Made by a program: the position numbers and the translations under genes
Shown here: in pieces, positions 26,647 to 36,437 of the stretch
How positions within the stretch are numbered: position 1 is the first letter of the stretch
Layout of the letters: each line of letters starts with the position of its first letter
The notes under the pieces: model-generated
Database searches by the model: none
Seen by the model: the letters and a program-made list of their open reading frames with translations, nothing else
Told to the model about the DNA's origin: nothing
Source: Sphingobacterium sp. UBA7855
GTDB taxonomy: Bacteria; Bacteroidota; Bacteroidia; Sphingobacteriales; Sphingobacteriaceae
NCBI GenBank assembly: GCA_002500745.1
Contig: DLST01000016.1
Location: 32,386-96,385 of the forward strand
Reading direction: 5' to 3'
DNA: 64,000 bases

Positions 26647-27612
26647 TTGAACGAATTACTAATTGCATTAGATGGTCTGAATTTGCCCATATTATGGGGA
26701 GCAGACAATGAGCACTTCGATTATTTGAAGAAGCAATTCCCTAAACTGCGGATTGTAGCTCGCGGAAGTGAAATGAAAGTGCTAGGAGATGCGAAGGAAT
26801 TGGACCTGTTTGAACACTCTTTTCAGGAAGTTGTGGCCCATTTGGAGAAATTTAACAACATTACCTTGTTGGATTTTGAAAATCTGCTGGGAGCAAGTGC
26901 AGGTTCTGCCGCTCAACAGGAAAAGGAACTCGCTTCCAAAAATGCTGCTTTTGGATCCGAACCAATCGTATATGGGCCTAATGGTCTGATTGTACGTGCA
27001 CGTACCCCCAACCAGCGGAAGATGGTGGATAGTATTTCCAAAAATGATATCTTATTTGCTATCGGACCGGCAGGAACGGGAAAAACCTATACTGCCGTTG
27101 CTTTGGCTGTTAGGGCACTCCGGAATAAAGAAATCAAAAGGATCATTTTGACGCGGCCAGCTGTTGAAGCGGGAGAGAATCTGGGATTTCTTCCGGGCGA
27201 TTTAAAGGAAAAAGTAGATCCTTATTTGAGACCCCTTTATGATGCCTTGGATGATATGATTCCTGCCGAAAAACTCAAAGGTTATTTGGAAAACCGCACC
27301 ATCGAGGTGGCACCATTGGCGTTTATGCGGGGACGTACGCTCGACAACTGTTTTGTCATTTTGGATGAAGCTCAGAATGCAACAGATATGCAGTTGAAGA
27401 TGTTTTTAACGCGGATGGGGCCTACGGCCAAATTTATTGTTACTGGTGATATGACACAAGTGGATTTGCCGAAGAAAAATCAGTCGGGATTGTCAACGGC
27501 GATTCGCTTATTAGACAATATCGAAGGGATAGATATTGTTCACCTCAGCGGTGGAGATGTGGTACGGCATAAATTGGTGCGCCGCATTTTAGAAGCATAC
27601 GGCGATATTTAA
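26647..27612 (+). CDS. phoH: PhoH-family ATPase
   Basis: 321-aa cytosolic P-loop ATPase of the PhoH/RNA-helicase-like group, implicated in RNA metabolism. Walker A GPAGTGKT is at 140-147, Walker B/DEAD-like FVILDEAQN is at about 238-246, and the sensor segment VTGDMTQVDLP follows. The N-terminal region is the usual poorly conserved domain. The start is TTG at 26647: the family N-terminus (a short amphipathic strand, then LPILWGADNEHF) begins at this codon, and no upstream ATG is in frame. No strong ribosome-binding site is visible. purC follows on the same strand. Confidence 0.92.
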   Translation: MNELLIALDGLNLPILWGADNEHFDYLKKQFPKLRIVARGSEMKVLGDAKELDLFEHSFQEVVAHLEKFNNITLLDFENLLGASAGSAAQQEKELASKNAAFGSEPIVYGPNGLIVRARTPNQRKMVDSISKNDILFAIGPAGTGKTYTAVALAVRALRNKEIKRIILTRPAVEAGENLGFLPGDLKEKVDPYLRPLYDALDDMIPAEKLKGYLENRTIEVAPLAFMRGRTLDNCFVILDEAQNATDMQLKMFLTRMGPTAKFIVTGDMTQVDLPKKNQSGLSTAIRLLDNIEGIDIVHLSGGDVVRHKLVRRILEAYGDI

Positions 27613-27761
27613 TAGGCTGATACCGAAAGTAAGGTGTTGTTTTCCGCTAGAAATAAATGAGTACAGCGAGCTCATAAAATAAATGCTGTATAATCCTGCC
27701 TGGCATGAAGGCGCCATTCGCAGATTATAATAATTATTTACAGGTGTATTTTACTTTGAAC

Positions 27762-28712
27762 ATGAATGCTATAAAAGAAACAAATTTTAATTTTGAAAAC
27801 CAGACTGCTTTTTACAGAGGAAAGGTACGTGATGTGTATACGATTGCCAATACGTATTTGGCAATGGTAGCTTCCGACCGTATTTCAGCATTCGATGTGG
27901 TGCTTCCACGTCCTATTCCGTATAAGGGGCAAGTTCTGAATCAAATTGCAGCCAAATTTTTAAAGGCTACTGCTGATATTATTCCAAACTGGGTGGTATC
28001 TGTGCCGGACCCAAGTGTGACCATTGGCCAAATGTGTGAGCCGTTTAAAGTGGAAATGGTTATCCGTGGTTATTTATCTGGCCATGCCTGGCGTGAATAT
28101 GCGGCAGGTAAACGTGAAGTTTGTGGAGAATCATTGCCAGAAGGGTTAAAGGAAAACGACAAGTTGCCTGAACCTATTATTACGCCGACAACGAAAGCAG
28201 CGGTCGGACACGATGAGGACATCTCACGTGCTGATATTTTGAATAAGGGCATCGTAAGCGAAGAGGATTATGTTCAGCTCGAGCAATATACCAAAGCTTT
28301 ATTCCAAAGAGGAACTGAAATTGCAGCACAACGCGGTTTAATATTGGTGGATACGAAATATGAGTTTGGTAAAAAAGATGGTCAAATCGTGTTGATTGAC
28401 GAAATTCATACACCGGATTCCTCGCGTTATTTTTATGCCGAAGGTTATCAAGAACGCCAAGATCGAAATGAGCCACAAAAGCAACTATCAAAGGAGTTTG
28501 TACGGAAATGGTTAATCGAAAACGGTTTTCAAGGAAAGGACGGACAAACTGTTCCAGAAATGACGGATGAGATTGTAGCTTCCATTTCTGAGCGCTATAT
28601 TGAACTATACGAACATATTGTCGGAGAAAAGTTTGTTTACCCAGAACAGGAAAATGTGCTTGAACGGGTAGAAAGAAATGTGGCAAACGCCTTAAAAGCG
28701 CTAAATTATTAG
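27762..28712 (+). CDS. purC: Phosphoribosylaminoimidazole-succinocarboxamide synthase
   Basis: 316-aa SAICAR synthetase, step eight of purine synthesis, joining aspartate to CAIR with ATP. Family motifs are [11 protein letters not shown] with the nucleotide-binding lysine, [14 protein letters not shown], the substrate loop [14 protein letters not shown], and LVDTKYEFG followed by [13 protein letters not shown]. Length is that of the longer eukaryote-like/Bacteroidota type. The frame is open 19 codons upstream, but MNAIKETN at 27762 matches the family start. A near -7 box (TTACTTTG) ends three bases before this ATG, so a short leader is possible. Confidence 0.96.
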   Translation: MNAIKETNFNFENQTAFYRGKVRDVYTIANTYLAMVASDRISAFDVVLPRPIPYKGQVLNQIAAKFLKATADIIPNWVVSVPDPSVTIGQMCEPFKVEMVIRGYLSGHAWREYAAGKREVCGESLPEGLKENDKLPEPIITPTTKAAVGHDEDISRADILNKGIVSEEDYVQLEQYTKALFQRGTEIAAQRGLILVDTKYEFGKKDGQIVLIDEIHTPDSSRYFYAEGYQERQDRNEPQKQLSKEFVRKWLIENGFQGKDGQTVPEMTDEIVASISERYIELYEHIVGEKFVYPEQENVLERVERNVANALKALNY

Positions 28713-28745
28713 TACATTGTATCCTCAAATAAAGGAGATCAACTC

Positions 28746-29126
28746 ATGAAGTATACCATTGATAAACACGATCGCTATATTGTCATAGAACCTCATGTCG
28801 ATGTGATAGATGCGGATAATGCAGCTAAACTCAAAGGAGAGTTTTTGTTGCGGAATACGATTGGACAACGGAATATTGTTTTGGATATGATCCACGTTAA
28901 GCAGACGGACGAGGTGGGGATCCGTTTAGGGGTACTCGCACATCGGTTGTGTCAATCGGTTGGTGGCATATTCATTTTGGTAAATCTCTGTCCTACATTA
29001 ATGGATATGGTTCGTGTTTCGCATTTGGACAAATCGCTAAAGATTGCACCATCTTTAAAGGTTGCTGAAGATTTAATCTTTGCGCATGAACTGGAATCTG
29101 AATATCGGGGGGCAATCGAGGATTAA
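28746..29126 (+). CDS. STAS-domain protein (anti-sigma factor antagonist-like)
   Basis: 126-aa single STAS domain. Proteins of this fold bind anti-sigma factors or other partners and are often switched by serine phosphorylation. The start is supported by a strong AAGGAG at 28733-28738. The loop that in SpoIIAA reads DSSG reads DEVG here (QTDEVGIRLG, about residues 53-62), so the phospho-acceptor Ser is replaced by Glu. The gene sits 33 bases after purC and one base before rnz, so it is part of that operon. No kinase or sigma gene is next to it. Its target is unknown. Confidence 0.8.
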   Translation: MKYTIDKHDRYIVIEPHVDVIDADNAAKLKGEFLLRNTIGQRNIVLDMIHVKQTDEVGIRLGVLAHRLCQSVGGIFILVNLCPTLMDMVRVSHLDKSLKIAPSLKVAEDLIFAHELESEYRGAIED

Positions 29127-29127
29127 T

Positions 29128-30039
29128 ATGAAGTTTGAAGTTCTGATATTAGGAAATAGCTCAGCGACGCCGATGTTTGATCGTCATCCGACCAGCCAGG
29201 TGTTGAACTTTAATGAGCAATTGTTTTTGATCGATTGCGGAGAAGGCACACAGATGCAGCTCAGCAGATATGGTATCAAGAGCAATCGTATCGGACATAT
29301 ATTTATTAGCCATTTACATGGAGATCATTATTTGGGCTTGGTGGGTTTGCTGTCATCCATGCATCTTGTCGGCAGAAAAAGTGATCTCCATCTGTATGGT
29401 CCTGCCGCGTTAAAAGAAATCTTAGACTTACAGTTTCTACATTCTGAAACTGTTTTACGCTATAACCTTGTTTTTCATCCAATTTCACCTGACGCACCGG
29501 GTGTTATTTTTGAGAATAGGACATTAAGGGTCAGTACATTCCCGCTCAAACATCGAATTGCTTGTACGGGATTTCGCTTTGATGAAGGGCCGCGGGCAAG
29601 AACCTTACTTGCCGATGTGGTACAAGCCTTGAATATTCCTACCGTTTATTATCCTGTGATAAAAAAGGGGATGGATTATGTCGACGAAAGCGGTAAAGTA
29701 TATGCTGCAGATGAGTTAAGTCTTCCTGCACCACTGTCGCGCAGCTATGTCTATTGTTCGGACACGGTACGTACAGCAGATTATCTCCCTTTTGTTCAGA
29801 AAGCAAATCTCATGTATCATGAGTCTACATTCTTACATGATATGGTGGATCGTGCTAAAGAGACATTTCACACAACAGCCTTTGAAGCCGGCGAGATAGC
29901 AAAAGAAACCCATGCCAAAAAATTGCTGTTGGGTCATTATTCAGCACGATATAGAGATTTACAGCCATTATTGGAAGAAGCGAGGTCGGTATTCCCCAAT
30001 ACAGAGCTTTCGATAGAGGGTACATGGTTTTCAGTATAA
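29128..30039 (+). CDS. rnz: Ribonuclease Z
   Basis: 303-aa metallo-beta-lactamase-fold endonuclease that trims tRNA 3' ends. The metal motif HLHGDH is in FISHLHGDHYLGLVG. The DCGEGTQMQLSRYG opening, the exosite-adjacent LKHRIACTGF segment and the C-terminal HTTAFEAGEIA and LGHYSARY are typical. The trimming function fits this genome: the visible tRNA-Asp lacks an encoded CCA. The start is one base after the STAS stop codon; a frame opening 16 codons earlier overlaps that gene and is not needed. Confidence 0.94.
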   Translation: MKFEVLILGNSSATPMFDRHPTSQVLNFNEQLFLIDCGEGTQMQLSRYGIKSNRIGHIFISHLHGDHYLGLVGLLSSMHLVGRKSDLHLYGPAALKEILDLQFLHSETVLRYNLVFHPISPDAPGVIFENRTLRVSTFPLKHRIACTGFRFDEGPRARTLLADVVQALNIPTVYYPVIKKGMDYVDESGKVYAADELSLPAPLSRSYVYCSDTVRTADYLPFVQKANLMYHESTFLHDMVDRAKETFHTTAFEAGEIAKETHAKKLLLGHYSARYRDLQPLLEEARSVFPNTELSIEGTWFSV

Positions 30040-30121
30040 ATAAGCGCTCCGATGAATAATTGCTTATTATATTGCATATGATGAACAATTTATCTAAGTT
30101 TACGGCTCTAATTTTTTTATA

Positions 30122-31180
30122 ATGGATAATCCATTCAACTTAAACAATCTATTACGGGAAAATATTAAGAAGCTCGTACCTTATTCATCCGCAAGAGATG
30201 AATTTAAAGGGGAGGCATCCATATTGATCGATGCCAATGAAAATCCTTTTGGATCCCCACTAAGCCATGATTACAACCGATACCCAGATCCTCTCCAACA
30301 TCAACTCAAAGCAAAGCTTTCTAAAATAAAAGGCGTACCAGCAGAAAATATCTTTTTGGGAAATGGAAGCGATGAAGCAATTGATATTTTATATCGTGCT
30401 TTTTGTACGCCCGGTGTGGATAATGTGATTTTAGTTCCACCAACCTATGGTATGTATGAAGTTTCTGCCAACATCAATGATGTTGCCTGTAGGAAAGTCA
30501 ACCTTACCGCAGATTATCAATTGGATTTGGAGGGTATTGCCAATGCAATAGACGCTCATACGAAACTAATTTTTATCTGTTCTCCGAATAACCCAACCGG
30601 AAACTCAATCCGTCGTCAGGACATTGAAACGATCCTGAATAATTTTCAGGGGCTGGTGATTGTGGACGAAGCTTACATCAATTTTTCCGCTGTAAAATCA
30701 TTTACACAAGAATTGGCAGAATACCCCAATTTAGTTGTGTTGCAGACATTGTCCAAAGCCTGGGGCTTGGCAGCCTTACGCTTGGGTATGGCTTTTGCGA
30801 GTAAGGAGATTATAGCTGTTTACAATAAAATTAAACCTCCATATAACATTAACCAGGCCACACAAGATATTGTACTGGAAGCTTTGGATCAGGTGGATCA
30901 AGTCAATGACTGGATCAAAGAAACCGTAGCGGAACGCGAAAAACTCGTGCGCGAACTGCTTGAACTGGATTATGTGCATCATATTACACCTTCGGATGCT
31001 AACTTTATTTTGGTCAAAATGGATCAACCTCGGGAAGTTTACGACTATTTGGTTCAATATGGAATCATCGTGAGGGACCGGTCTAAAGTCGAATTATGTG
31101 ACGGATGTTTGCGGATCACTGTTGGTACACCGGCTGAAAATCAAACATTATTAGAAAAACTTAATCAAATCAATAAATAA
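30122..31180 (+). CDS. hisC: Histidinol-phosphate aminotransferase
   Basis: 352-aa fold-type I PLP enzyme that converts imidazole acetol phosphate to histidinol phosphate. The PLP lysine is Lys 212 in [21 protein letters not shown] and SPNNPTGN are the cofactor-binding segments, and [10 protein letters not shown] is the substrate-binding opening. It is the first his gene here, 82 bases after rnz. A weak promoter, TTG-N20-TAAGTTTA, can be seen in that gap. hisG and hisD, which commonly precede hisC in related operons, are absent from this locus. Confidence 0.95.
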   Translation: MDNPFNLNNLLRENIKKLVPYSSARDEFKGEASILIDANENPFGSPLSHDYNRYPDPLQHQLKAKLSKIKGVPAENIFLGNGSDEAIDILYRAFCTPGVDNVILVPPTYGMYEVSANINDVACRKVNLTADYQLDLEGIANAIDAHTKLIFICSPNNPTGNSIRRQDIETILNNFQGLVIVDEAYINFSAVKSFTQELAEYPNLVVLQTLSKAWGLAALRLGMAFASKEIIAVYNKIKPPYNINQATQDIVLEALDQVDQVNDWIKETVAEREKLVRELLELDYVHHITPSDANFILVKMDQPREVYDYLVQYGIIVRDRSKVELCDGCLRITVGTPAENQTLLEKLNQINK

Positions 31181-31184
31181 TACT

Positions 31185-32324
31185 ATGCCTGATAACTTAA
31201 AACGTGTACTGTTTATAGACCGAGACGGAACATTAATTTTGGAACCAGAAGATGAACAAATTGATTCTTTTGCCAAATTAAAATTCTATCCTGGTGCCTT
31301 GCAGTATCTGCCACGTATCGCAAAGGAACTGGATTTCGAATTGATCTTGGTTTCCAACCAAGATGGTTTAGGAACGTCTTCCCATCCGGAAGAAAATTTC
31401 TGGCCAGTCCATCGTTTTGTGATTGATACGTTTGCAGGGGAAGGGGTGGTATTTGCCAAAGAGCATATCGATAAAACTTTTCCATATGAAAATGCAGACA
31501 CGCGTAAGCCGGGGATAGGTATGTTGGGGGATTATTTTGATGCATCAAAATATGATTTGAGCCAGTCTTTTGTTATTGGTGATCGTGTAAACGATGTTAA
31601 ACTGGCACAAAACCTCGGCGCAAAGGCAATTTGGCTACGTGCTAACGATCAATTAGGTGCTTTGGAAAACTTAGCGATCGATTCAACTGTTATAGCTTTA
31701 GAAACAACAGATTGGAAGACCGTATATGAATTTCTTAAATTGGGCACGCGTACCGCCGAACATCATCGTAAGACTAACGAAACAGATATTTTTATTCAGT
31801 TGAATTTGGACGGTTCGGGTAAGTCAGACATTGAGACAGGACTGCCGTTTTTTGACCATATGTTGGATCAATTGGCTAGACATGGGGCATTAGACTTGAC
31901 CATTAAGGCGAAAGGGGATCTTCATATAGACGAACATCATACCATCGAAGATACAGGTATCGCTTTGGGGGAGGTATTTTTGAAAGCCCTTGGTGATAAG
32001 CGCGGTATTGAACGTTATTCGTATACATTACCGATGGATGATTGTTTGGCTCAGGTTGCATTGGATTTTGGTGGTCGAAACTGGATTGTATGGGATGCAG
32101 CTTTTAAAAGGGAAAAAATTGGCGATATGCCTACAGAGATGTTTTTTCATTTCTTTAAATCCTTTTCGGACGCTTCGCGATCGAATTTAAATATAAAAGC
32201 AGAAGGCGAAAATGAGCATCATAAGATCGAAGCAATCTTCAAAGCTTTTGCTAAATCCATCAAGAAAGCGGTGAGACGCGATGCTGATCACATGCAGTTG
32301 CCAAGTACGAAGGGAGTATTGTAA
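31185..32324 (+). CDS. hisB: Bifunctional histidinol-phosphatase/imidazoleglycerol-phosphate dehydratase
   Basis: 379-aa HisNB fusion that performs two steps of histidine synthesis. Residues 1-170 are a HAD phosphatase: DRDGT (12-16, nucleophile Asp 12), SNQDG, and [12 protein letters not shown]. Residues about 185-379 are the dehydratase: [27 protein letters not shown] and the second metal motif [12 protein letters not shown]. Fusion in this order is common in Bacteroidota and gammaproteobacteria. It starts four bases after hisC and overlaps nothing. Confidence 0.96.
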   Translation: MPDNLKRVLFIDRDGTLILEPEDEQIDSFAKLKFYPGALQYLPRIAKELDFELILVSNQDGLGTSSHPEENFWPVHRFVIDTFAGEGVVFAKEHIDKTFPYENADTRKPGIGMLGDYFDASKYDLSQSFVIGDRVNDVKLAQNLGAKAIWLRANDQLGALENLAIDSTVIALETTDWKTVYEFLKLGTRTAEHHRKTNETDIFIQLNLDGSGKSDIETGLPFFDHMLDQLARHGALDLTIKAKGDLHIDEHHTIEDTGIALGEVFLKALGDKRGIERYSYTLPMDDCLAQVALDFGGRNWIVWDAAFKREKIGDMPTEMFFHFFKSFSDASRSNLNIKAEGENEHHKIEAIFKAFAKSIKKAVRRDADHMQLPSTKGVL

Positions 32325-32325
32325 A

Positions 32326-32916
32326 ATGATAGGAATTATTAATTATGGTGCGGGGAATATTTTTTCCTTAACAGCGGCATTAGATCGGGTAGGACTCTCC
32401 TATGGGATGATCAACACGGCGGAGGAGATCGATCTGTACGATCGGATTATCATTCCAGGAGTTGGGCATGCAGGTGCAGCGATGGATAAATTGCACGAGT
32501 CTGGACTCGTGCCTTCTATCAAGGCGTTGCGTAAGCCGGTGTTGGGCATTTGTGTAGGAATGCAATTGCTAACTGATTTTTCAGAAGAGGGAAATGCAGA
32601 AATGTTAAAGTTAATTCCTTTGAAAACCCTTCATTTTGATAGCAAAAAGGCAGGTAAAGTGCCACATATGGGGTGGAATAGCGTTTCTGTACAAGAAAAT
32701 AATCCTTTATTTGCACACATTCAAAATCAGACTTATTTTTATTTTGTCCACTCGTATTTCATTGAATTCGATGACAGGTATACCGCTGCAAAATGTGTCT
32801 ATGGACAGCCTTTTTCAGCGGCAATTTCCAAAGATAATTTCTTTGGTGTGCAATTTCACCCCGAGAAATCCGGGAAAGCAGGTGAGCAATTATTGCTCAA
32901 TTTTTCAACTATTTAA
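32326..32916 (+). CDS. hisH: Imidazole glycerol phosphate synthase, glutaminase subunit
   Basis: 196-aa class I glutaminase that feeds ammonia to HisF. The nucleophile Cys 76 is in GICVGMQLL; His 178 and Glu 180 lie in QFHPEKS. The oxyanion-strand segment PGVGHAG is intact. The start at 32326 is one base after the hisB stop. A longer frame 15 codons upstream lies in the hisB coding region and is rejected. Confidence 0.96.
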   Translation: MIGIINYGAGNIFSLTAALDRVGLSYGMINTAEEIDLYDRIIIPGVGHAGAAMDKLHESGLVPSIKALRKPVLGICVGMQLLTDFSEEGNAEMLKLIPLKTLHFDSKKAGKVPHMGWNSVSVQENNPLFAHIQNQTYFYFVHSYFIEFDDRYTAAKCVYGQPFSAAISKDNFFGVQFHPEKSGKAGEQLLLNFSTI

Positions 32917-32937
32917 ATTGACTAAAAACATTCAACT

Positions 32938-33690
32938 ATGTATATCATTCCAGCAATAGACGTTTTGGACAAAAAGGTTGTCCGTCTGAGAGAAGGCAAC
33001 TATGACGACGTTACAACGTATGCAATCAGCTTAGAAGAGCAGATCGAAAACTATCATGCAAATGGTACTGAGCTGGTTCATATCATTGATTTAAACGGAG
33101 CAAAAGGAGACTTCAGTAATCAGGCCTACTTATTTGATATCATCCAAAAAACAGAAATGAAAATTCAATATGGAGGTGGTGTCAGAAGTATAGAAAAGGT
33201 AAAGGAACTGGTCGATGCTGGTGTTTATCGTGTCATTGTGGGAACCCAGGCCATTACAAATCCTTCTTTTCTGGAAGAACTGGCTACCTTGAACGAAGGG
33301 AAAGTGAAGTATGCGGATCACATTGTAATAGCTATCGACGTATTGGATGAAGTTATTAAATATTCGGGCTGGTTGGAAAGCTCGCCAATCAAATTGATCG
33401 AATATATTGATAAATGCTTGGTATTGGGATTCTTTAGGTTCTTATGTACCGATATTAGTAAAGATGGTAAATTGGGCGGTGCTGGTGTGGAATTGTACCA
33501 AAAGTTGTTGAGCCATTCTCCAATTATCAAGCTCATTGCTTCTGGTGGAATCAGTTCAATGGATGATATTCAGAAACTTCAGGAATTGGGTGGAGTAGAA
33601 TCTGTAGTTGTTGGAAAGGCAATCTATGAAAATAGAATCTCGATCGATGAAATCAAAGATTGGAATTTAAAATCGTTAATCAGATTTTAG
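32938..33690 (+). CDS. hisA: ProFAR isomerase HisA
   Basis: 250-aa TIM barrel that isomerises ProFAR to PRFAR, the fourth step of histidine synthesis. Catalytic Asp 8 is in [14 protein letters not shown]. The phosphate-binding loops are GGGVRS and ASGGISS. The second catalytic Asp sits in [12 protein letters not shown]. It lies between hisH and hisF; the hisF start is one base after its stop. Confidence 0.95.
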   Translation: MYIIPAIDVLDKKVVRLREGNYDDVTTYAISLEEQIENYHANGTELVHIIDLNGAKGDFSNQAYLFDIIQKTEMKIQYGGGVRSIEKVKELVDAGVYRVIVGTQAITNPSFLEELATLNEGKVKYADHIVIAIDVLDEVIKYSGWLESSPIKLIEYIDKCLVLGFFRFLCTDISKDGKLGGAGVELYQKLLSHSPIIKLIASGGISSMDDIQKLQELGGVESVVVGKAIYENRISIDEIKDWNLKSLIRF

Positions 33691-33691
33691 C

Positions 33692-34444
33692 ATGCTTGCA
33701 AAACGTATTATTCCTTGTTTGGATGTTAAAGACGGGCGAACTGTAAAAGGCGTCAATTTCGTAGACTTGCGTGATGCGGGTGATCCTGTTGAGCTAGCCT
33801 ATGCGTATTCCCAACAGGGAGCTGATGAACTCGTTTTCCTGGATATTACAGCGACACATGAGGGTCGTAAAACAACAATTGATTTAGTCAAAGCGGTCGC
33901 ACGTCAAGTCAATATTCCTTTTACAATCGGCGGTGGTATCAATGAAATTAAAGATGCTGATATCCTGTTGAATGCAGGTGCAGATAAAATTTCCATCAAT
34001 TCAGCCGCCGTACGTAATCCGGCTTTGATTAATGAAATGGCAGCTGCTTTTGGTGCACAATTCGTTGTAGTAGCGGTAGATACCCGATCTATTGAAGGAC
34101 AAAATTTTGTGTATTTGAGCGGTGGACGTATAAAGACCGAGTTGAATACATCAGAATGGATCGTTGAGGCACAGGAGCGAGGAGCAGGAGAGATTTTGCT
34201 TACATCGATGGATCATGATGGTACAAAAAATGGCTTTGATAATGGCTTTTTAAAAACCATAAATGATCAGATCCATATTCCGCTTATAGCTTCTGGAGGT
34301 GCGGGTAATCAACAGCATTTTGTGGATGTTTTTCAACAAGCTAACGTAGACGCTGCTTTAGCGGCCTCTGTCTTCCACTATGGCGAAATATTGATTCCGG
34401 ATCTTAAAGCTACGTTGCAGCAAAATGGAATTGTCGTAAGATAG
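33692..34444 (+). CDS. hisF: Imidazole glycerol phosphate synthase, cyclase subunit
   Basis: 250-aa TIM barrel paired with HisH. Catalytic Asp residues are in [13 protein letters not shown] (Asp 11) and [11 protein letters not shown] (about Asp 130-175 region). FTIGGGINE and IASGGAGN are the phosphate loops. It is followed by a 124-base gap before hisIE that holds only a short GAGCC/GGCTC hairpin. Confidence 0.96.
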   Translation: MLAKRIIPCLDVKDGRTVKGVNFVDLRDAGDPVELAYAYSQQGADELVFLDITATHEGRKTTIDLVKAVARQVNIPFTIGGGINEIKDADILLNAGADKISINSAAVRNPALINEMAAAFGAQFVVVAVDTRSIEGQNFVYLSGGRIKTELNTSEWIVEAQERGAGEILLTSMDHDGTKNGFDNGFLKTINDQIHIPLIASGGAGNQQHFVDVFQQANVDAALAASVFHYGEILIPDLKATLQQNGIVVR

Positions 34445-34568
34445 GAAACAGGATTGAAGACCAATGATCAAAGAGCAGTACGTCATACACTTGCTGAATG
34501 AAGTCCTGAGAAGTTAAACAGGAGCCCATGGCTCTTCGAGAATAATTAAAAATTGAAATACTAAAATC

Positions 34569-35153
34569 ATGTTAGATTTTGCAAAAAGTGACGGCCTCGT
34601 TCCAGTGATTGTGCAGGACTTCCAAACGTTGGAAGTCTTGATGTTGGGCTATATGAATGAGGAAGCTTGGCAGAAGACTCAAGCAGAGAAACGTGTCACG
34701 TTTTTCTCCCGAAGCAAAAATCGCCTTTGGACAAAGGGCGAAGAGAGTGGTAACTTTTTGAATGTAAAAAGCATTCATATTGATTGCGATAAAGATACCG
34801 TTTTGATCAAAGCAGACCCAATGGGGCCTACTTGTCATACAGGGAGCAGAAGTTGTTTCAGTACAGACTTTAATCAAAATTTTCTGTTGGAGCTAGAGCG
34901 CATTGTTAATAATCGGTATGCGCATCCGTCAGACGAATCTTATGTTAACCGTCTGCGTTCTCGTGGCATCAATAAGATTGCGCAAAAGGTGGGAGAGGAA
35001 GCGGTTGAAACAGTCATTGCAGCTTTGACCGAAACTGATACTGATTTTATCAATGAGACTTCAGACTTATTGTTTCATTTGATCGTATTGTTGCGGGAGA
35101 AAGGATTTTCTTTAGAAACAATTGCGAAAAATCTGGAAAGCAGACATCAATAG
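34569..35153 (+). CDS. hisI: Bifunctional PR-AMP cyclohydrolase/PR-ATP pyrophosphatase
   Basis: 194-aa HisIE fusion, steps two and three of histidine synthesis. The cyclohydrolase half has MLGYMNEEAW, the metal site DCDKDT and the cysteine pair CHTGSRSC. The pyrophosphatase half (from about residue 110) has the NTP-pyrophosphatase motif EEAVETVIAAL and FHLIVLL. It is the last his gene, closed by a strong terminator about 80 bases downstream. The 124-base gap before it may carry its own start signal, but no promoter box is evident. Confidence 0.95.
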   Translation: MLDFAKSDGLVPVIVQDFQTLEVLMLGYMNEEAWQKTQAEKRVTFFSRSKNRLWTKGEESGNFLNVKSIHIDCDKDTVLIKADPMGPTCHTGSRSCFSTDFNQNFLLELERIVNNRYAHPSDESYVNRLRSRGINKIAQKVGEEAVETVIAALTETDTDFINETSDLLFHLIVLLREKGFSLETIAKNLESRHQ

Positions 35154-35232
35154 GTGTTTGGGCAATGGGATTGCCGTTGAACAAAATCAGAAGTGGTCAG
35201 CAGGCTTTAAGCTAAGATGACAAAAGAATCTC

Positions 35233-35268
35233 AGAAGTGCAGTATATTTGTGGATATACTGCACTTCT
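35233..35268 (+). terminator. Terminator of the histidine operon
   Basis: Perfect 15-bp stem AGAAGTGCAGTATAT/ATATACTGCACTTCT (35233-35247 with 35254-35268), 6-nt loop TTGTGG, followed by TGTTTCT. It lies 80 bases past hisIE. Confidence 0.9.
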
Positions 35269-35411
35269 TGTTTCTACCGGCGAACAATTCGTATTGCTGT
35301 ATTGATCGTTAGCGGATCACAGTTCAGTCGGCGGAAAATTTAATCCTACAGCATAAAAAATGGATATCAACTATGCGATCTGGATAGAGAAGGAGTTTTA
35401 GCGAAATTACT

Positions 35412-36314
35412 ATGGATATTACATTAAAATCAACATTACCAGGACATCAAAACCCTATTTTTTGTGTAGAAAAAGGCTATCACCCGCACACTTTTTTTAC
35501 CGCCGGTAACGACAAGGGTGTTGTGGAATGGGATATTGAAAACAATGCGTTTAAGCGTATTCTCTGTGCGGTAAGTTCATCGGTTTACGCTTTACGGATG
35601 ATAGCGGGAACACCGATTCTGGCCATCGCATTGCGCGAAGGTAAGCTGCTTTTTGTACATGTAGAAGAACAAAAGCTTGTAGCAAGCATACAACTAAGCA
35701 CCAAAGCTATCTTTTCATTGGTCCATATGCCTTGGAAAAATGAACTGCTGGCGGCAGGTGAAGAAGGAACATTGTATGTCATTGATTTGGAAACCTATAA
35801 AAATATTTACGAAAAACGTATATCCTCGACAACAATTCGGGCAATTGCAATTGACGAAGGACTTGGACGAATAGCTTTGGCCGATAAAGATGGGCAAGTT
35901 TATATGTTGGATAGTGCCGACTTTCATATGATTACTGATTCAAAATTGCATAGTATGCCCGCCACGTCTTTGGCTTTTATCGATAATAAATTGCTAAGTG
36001 GTGGACGGGATGCGCAATTGGTGATTTCAGACCCAAATCAATTGACGAGTAATTTTTCCTTTGTACCTCATCTTTTTACCGTATACGGTATATATCCCCA
36101 TCCAAAAGCGCCAATTTTTGCAACTGTCAGTCGGGATAAATCGTTAAAATTCTGGTCAGTAGATGACTTTGCCTTATTGAAAAATATGAGCCGAGAGAAA
36201 ATGCAGGATGGCCATCATTTATCTATAAATGCGGGAGTATGGTCTGAAGATGGGAAATATTTCTTTAGTGTGAGCGATGACAAACTCGTTAAAGTCTGGG
36301 AATGTCATTTATAG
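35412..36314 (+). CDS. WD40 repeat protein
   Basis: 300-aa cytosolic beta-propeller with no signal peptide. Repeats end in the WD-type dipeptides VVEWDIEN, VYMLDSAD, LKFWSVDD and VKVWECHL, and several begin with a GH-like pair (LPGHQNPIFCV). About six to seven blades fit the length. An AAGGAG sequence at about 35389-35394 supports the start. WD40 proteins are scaffolds for protein complexes; this one has no other domain. It stands alone after the his terminator, so its role is unknown. Confidence 0.85.
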   Translation: MDITLKSTLPGHQNPIFCVEKGYHPHTFFTAGNDKGVVEWDIENNAFKRILCAVSSSVYALRMIAGTPILAIALREGKLLFVHVEEQKLVASIQLSTKAIFSLVHMPWKNELLAAGEEGTLYVIDLETYKNIYEKRISSTTIRAIAIDEGLGRIALADKDGQVYMLDSADFHMITDSKLHSMPATSLAFIDNKLLSGGRDAQLVISDPNQLTSNFSFVPHLFTVYGIYPHPKAPIFATVSRDKSLKFWSVDDFALLKNMSREKMQDGHHLSINAGVWSEDGKYFFSVSDDKLVKVWECHL

Positions 36315-36437
36315 AAGATTGATCCGGAAAAGCAAACTATCCGGGTAGAAAAAAAAATTAGATTGTTTGTAGCGAATTCATAAGTATATCGTTAACTATA
36401 GAGATTGTAAACTTAATTGACCTCATAGTTATATTTT

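Noticed and set aside
28180-28728. A 182-codon minus-strand frame opposite purC
   Set aside because: Complement of conserved purC codons; no start signal and no domain content.
34445-34568. A possible terminator between hisF and hisIE
   Set aside because: The only hairpin has a five-base stem (GAGCC/GGCTC) and no T-run, so it is unlikely to end the operon.
36315-36437. A CCGGA/TCCGG hairpin after the WD40 gene
   Set aside because: Five-base stem followed by A, not T, on the coding strand; too weak for a terminator.
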